Of a stretch of 64,000 bases of DNA, positions 60,879-64,000 are shown piece after piece. The notes beneath the pieces are model-generated. The model was not told the DNA's origin, made no database searches, and saw only the letters and a program-made list of their open reading frames with translations. The position numbers and the translations under genes are program-made. This DNA comes from Gongronella butleri. Lineage: Eukaryota; Mucoromycota; Mucoromycetes; Mucorales; Cunninghamellaceae. The stretch lies in assembly GCA_025201375.1 (NCBI GenBank), contig JAIWZP010000075.1, forward strand, positions 53,797 to 117,796. Reading direction: 5' to 3'. Within the stretch, counting starts at the first letter, position 1; every line of letters starts with the position of its first letter.

Positions 60879-61672
60879 TGTAAACTTTGCGAATAAGTGA
60901 GACAAAAGATAGGGTTTTTTAATCTGAAAACAGCGTCACAGGAAAAGGAAAAGGGGAAATCTAAACAAGGTGGGATTTTATAGGCGAAAAAATGGGTGTG
61001 TGGCAGATTCACCGGCCGACACCGGACTCTCAGCTCGGTCTGAGCTCAAGCGCTAGGCACGTTGGTGCGGCGCCCTGTCCACAATGCACACAATGTGCAT
61101 TGACGCGCCTAGCACCCCACAATTGGCGTGCCTGGCTGGTTGAGCTCATTGTTCTCGTTGTTCACATTGCCCCCTACCAGGCTGAATCTGCACTGAGCAG
61201 CCAGCAAGATAAGATGAGATGTATAAAATAAAGATGCATGTGCACTTGCATGAATTTAGACGCTCACTGCGCGTAAATATTTAAAAAGAAGCGAAATACG
61301 AAGTTTTTTTGGCTTCAATGCAAAATGGGCAGCGATGGATCGATGTGCAACATGTCAAGGAGGAGTTGATCAGACTCTATGTGTGACAAGAAGGCACTTT
61401 GATACCAACGTGTGAAACAACAACAATAAAAAATAAGGTGAACCGAGGAGATTTTTTCTTTTTGGTTCCTCTTTTTGCACTTGTACAGATAGTCTCAATG
61501 ATTAATTGCTATACATGTGGAAATCCCTGGCACCCTAGATGCGAGTGTGTCAGCATCAGTGTAATTGTAGCCGTAAGGGTCACCAATTGAGAGAAAATGC
61601 ATAAAATGTATGCTAACAACCACTTTTTTTTTTTTTTATTTACAATAAATAAAAATTTGGCTGGCCTTGACA
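60879..61672 (-). repeat. Putative 3' LTR of the chromovirus
   Basis: 794 bp bounded by TGTAAAC (60879) and TTGACA (61672), i.e. matching TGT/ACA ends. The left edge coincides with the break in repeat R2 and the right edge lies 40 bp beyond the integrase stop. The preceding internal sequence AAAGGTGGCAAGGGCACGAC is a moderately purine-rich candidate for the polypurine tract. The second LTR is not in the window, so the ends are inferred. Confidence 0.55.
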
Positions 61673-61711
61673 GTTAGTCGTGCCCTTGCCACCTTTGTGG
61701 TATGTGCGCAT

Positions 61712-63853
61712 CTAAGCACGGCTGTTTTGCTTGTGCTTTTTGGATAAATCACGATGGTATGCTGTAATCATGGATTTGTTCTTATCAAAGTTGCCTGCAG
61801 GGAGCCAAAGATTCTCTTCAGGGCCGTACCCTTCAAATGATACAAAATATTCATAGCCATCTTTGTGATTTCCGCGATGCTTATGGATTTTCTCCACAAC
61901 ATAGGATTTTTCGTGCCTAACGTCGCTTGACAAGGCGGGATGATCATCAGAAACATGTTTTAGCTGTTCTGGAGGGAAGTGACGCGGTAAACGTTGATTC
62001 AAATGGAAGTCCTCTAAGACATAGGATCCACCTTTGGTCCGTTCCACAACGCGAAATGGACCTTGATATTTTGGTTCCAATTTATGCGTTTTCAATGGAT
62101 TCAACGTAGCCACTAGTGTGCCAATTTCGAATTGTACCATGCGCTTTTTCGAATTGAAGCGATCCTGAGTTGCCTGGCGCAGCTCACGCTGGCGTGCAGC
62201 AATTGCAGGGCGTACAACTTCCGTGATCACACGATGTCGCTCCTTTAGTTTTTTTCTGTCATATGCATAGACTGGCACATTGGATTCAATGGTGTCCTTG
62301 TGCTTGGCGTTGTAGTCAATCAAGCCATTTGCACGTCTTGCAAAGAAAAGGTCAAAAGGTGCGCTGTTTGTCAAGCTGTGGGGCTGTAAATTATAAAAAT
62401 ATGCGACATTGTCTACATATTCGTCCCAATCCTGGAGTCGAGAGTCAACAAGTTTGGCTAACATCCGCGTTGTAGTCTGTACGGAACGCTCAGCGACGCC
62501 GTTGGCTCGTGGATGATACGCGCTGATGAGTCTCTTCTCCACAGAGGCGCTAGAGCACATCAGTTCAACTAGGTCATTGACAAATTCACGACCGTTGTCT
62601 GACATCAAGGCTTTTGGAAAGCCTGTGCGTAAAAACAGCTTGAGAAGCGTTTGAGCAACAGTCAAAGCACTTTTGTCTGGAATTGCTTCCAATTGAACAA
62701 ATTTGCTGTTTACGTCTATCACTAACAAAAGATAATGATTGCCGGAATATGAGGTGGAAAATGGACCCGCAAGATCCACGGCTGCGATATCGCCGGGTAA
62801 ATCCGCTTCCACGCTCTTCAAGGGATGGTAACCTTGGCGTTGGATTGCAAATTTCATGCATTCGTCACACGCTTGTGTGATTTCTTTAGCCTGCTCGCGT
62901 ATTTGGGGCCAATTGTAGCCGAGATGTCTGATGGCGCGCACCATGGCATCAGCTCCAAAGTGACCTCTGCGATGCTGGTCAAAAAGAATGTTTTTCTTCA
63001 TTTCTGGCGTAGCAGGTTCTCCCATGTCTAGTAAGCTATGCTCGCTGATGTGGGCTGCACGTAGAATGGCCTCTTTGTCCACGTTTGGGGGCTCAAAACC
63101 GTCAAGGTCAAGTGTAATGGCCGTATTTGTGCCCTTTTTGGTCACAGATGCTTTTTTCACTGCAATTGCATCCTTTTCGAGTGACACAAGAGGTACATGT
63201 GGAACGTTGAGGTTTTGTGACAGATTTGGAGACGACGTCTCGGCACTTTTGTCACTTTTGACACACAATTTTTTTTCTGGTTTGTCTGTTTTCATGTCAT
63301 TTTGGCCAGACCGCTTGCGATTATTCCCCTCCAGCTCCTTTGAGTCATCAAGGAAAAGGCGCGAAAGATGGTCAGGAATGACATTGTCCAAACCGGGCAA
63401 ATGAATAATTTCAAAACGAAAGTCAAGTATTGTTTCGAGCCAATTTGACATCATTGGCGACAATTCATCTTGTGTGTGCAAGTAGGTTAAGGCTTTATGG
63501 TCTGTCAAGAGCGTGAATGGGTTGCCCCATAGATATCGCCTGAATTTGACCATGGCCCAAAGGCATCCAAGGAGCTCTCGCTTGGAGCAACTGTAATTTC
63601 GTTCAGATTTTGATAAAGAGCGGGCAGCAAAGCAAATAAAGCGTCGCTTGCTCTTATTTTCTGGCTCCTTAGGATCCAATTGATACAACATGGCACCTAG
63701 GCCAACAGCACTCGCGTCTGTTGCTAAATAAAAGCGACGAGAAAAGTCTGGAAAAGACAAAACGGGAGCGTCTGTTAAAAGTTGCTTCAACTTTGCAAAA
63801 TCGCGACTATGTTGCTCTGTCCAGTGTGGACGGACGTCTTTGACGTAACGCAA
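61712..63853 (-). CDS. Retrotransposon Pol: RNase H, integrase and chromodomain
   Basis: Open frame of about 713 codons ending at 61712. RNase H: TDASAVGLGAMLYQ, SKRELLGCLWAMVKFRRYLWG and LTDHKALTYL. Linker with LPGLDNVIPDHLSRL. Integrase: an HHCC zinc module (HRRGHFGADAMV ... CDECMKFA), catalytic core with Asp in AAVDLAGPF, Asp in MSDNGREF and Glu in GVAERSVQT, then a basic GPFRVVERTKGGSYVLED segment. Chromodomain near the end: EYFVSFEGYGPEENLWLPAGNF, which in chromoviruses guides integration to modified histones. There is no stop inside; the frame is broken only upstream of 63853. Confidence 0.9.
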   Translation of the reverse strand: MRYVKDVRPHWTEQHSRDFAKLKQLLTDAPVLSFPDFSRRFYLATDASAVGLGAMLYQLDPKEPENKSKRRFICFAARSLSKSERNYSCSKRELLGCLWAMVKFRRYLWGNPFTLLTDHKALTYLHTQDELSPMMSNWLETILDFRFEIIHLPGLDNVIPDHLSRLFLDDSKELEGNNRKRSGQNDMKTDKPEKKLCVKSDKSAETSSPNLSQNLNVPHVPLVSLEKDAIAVKKASVTKKGTNTAITLDLDGFEPPNVDKEAILRAAHISEHSLLDMGEPATPEMKKNILFDQHRRGHFGADAMVRAIRHLGYNWPQIREQAKEITQACDECMKFAIQRQGYHPLKSVEADLPGDIAAVDLAGPFSTSYSGNHYLLLVIDVNSKFVQLEAIPDKSALTVAQTLLKLFLRTGFPKALMSDNGREFVNDLVELMCSSASVEKRLISAYHPRANGVAERSVQTTTRMLAKLVDSRLQDWDEYVDNVAYFYNLQPHSLTNSAPFDLFFARRANGLIDYNAKHKDTIESNVPVYAYDRKKLKERHRVITEVVRPAIAARQRELRQATQDRFNSKKRMVQFEIGTLVATLNPLKTHKLEPKYQGPFRVVERTKGGSYVLEDFHLNQRLPRHFPPEQLKHVSDDHPALSSDVRHEKSYVVEKIHKHRGNHKDGYEYFVSFEGYGPEENLWLPAGNFDKNKSMITAYHRDLSKKHKQNSRA

Positions 63854-64000
63854 CTGGTCCAGGGAAAAAGTAAGCCGTGACAGGCTAACAAGGTGATTTC
63901 GAAAAAAAATTCACAAATCCCAAAAAATTGCATGACTTGGCGACCCGTGGTAGGTACGGGCCACGCAGTAAAAATTAATCAGCTTATTGCGATCAATTGC
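63854..64000 (-). pseudogene. Frame-broken end of reverse transcriptase
   Basis: The RT thumb/connection sequence can be followed only by switching frame at a run of eight T (minus strand, around 63902-63909) and again near 63955, with a stop in each single frame. Either the copy is decaying or homopolymer errors affect the assembly at this point. Confidence 0.6.

Larger units (their letters stand above)
60879..64000 (-). mobile_element. Ty3/gypsy chromovirus retrotransposon, 3' part (5' part outside window)
   Basis: Read on the minus strand: end of reverse transcriptase, RNase H, integrase with a C-terminal chromodomain, then the 3' LTR. Gene order RT-RH-INT with chromodomain defines the chromovirus group of Ty3/gypsy elements. 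AACGG at 60874-60878 is the candidate five-base target-site duplication; its partner would lie outside the window. Region 63854-64000 shows frame breaks, so this copy may be inactive. Confidence 0.85.

Overview
The window is a gene-dense eukaryotic contig. Short spliceosomal introns (mostly 50-150 bp), fungal-type proteins (a bifunctional-domain-free NAD methylene-THF dehydrogenase of the MTD1 type, CAF16, GNA1, a C2H2 regulator with a single finger, a TMEM135-like protein) and a chromodomain Ty3/gypsy element point to a filamentous fungus. The style of introns and promoters, full of A and T homopolymers, suggests an early-diverging fungus of the Mucorales; that placement is inference and was not tested by any search. 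No tRNA, rRNA or CRISPR was seen.

Layout: 1-401 end of an LRR gene (+). 790-5828 a very large copper P-type ATPase with seven heavy-metal domains (+). 6331-7403 CAF16-type ABC protein with a GC-AG intron (+). 7440-23140 is an accessory block: three intact four-exon paralogues of a gene family I do not recognise (9045-10390 minus; 17890-19217 plus; 20013-21340 plus) together with copies of a non-coding 'tail' repeat (A 7440-8530, B 10995-11840, C 21860-22830; a fourth copy D at 45826-46600). Two ordinary genes sit inside this block: a TMEM135-like membrane protein (12552-14463) and a C2H2 transcription factor (15496-17006). 23390-24290 is a purine-rich GC island without a convincing gene and 24291-26930 holds nothing I can name.

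27332-32628 is a compact housekeeping cluster: SURF4/Erv29 cargo receptor, glucose-6-phosphate 1-epimerase, ribosomal protein uS11 (RPS14) and, head to head with it, eIF3g. 32629-38197 is a 5.5 kb gene-free stretch made of repeats: dispersed duplicated blocks, AAGCTT and TCTCG palindrome arrays, and many TACAGTA/TACTGTA heptamers. 38198-45027 carries gamma-tubulin, MTD1, a two-hotdog acyl-CoA thioesterase and GNA1. 47023-59324 carries a UPF0014 permease, a TBC1D13-type Rab GAP, a PH-domain protein, SEC11 signal peptidase, a roadblock dynein light chain and a GH20 hexosaminidase D-like enzyme. 60879-64000 is the 3' part of a Ty3/gypsy chromovirus (LTR, integrase with chromodomain, RNase H), inserted inside a dispersed repeat also present at 35.2-35.5 kb.

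Most genes are unrelated housekeeping functions; functional links are loose (GNA1 and the hexosaminidase both act on N-acetylglucosamine; RPS14 and eIF3g share a promoter region; SURF4 and SEC11 act at the ER). The candidate for something undescribed is the paralogue family and its tail repeat: exon lengths 228, 103 and 130 nt are identical in all three copies although the sequences have clearly diverged, and each protein carries a SUMO-interaction-like acidic motif.
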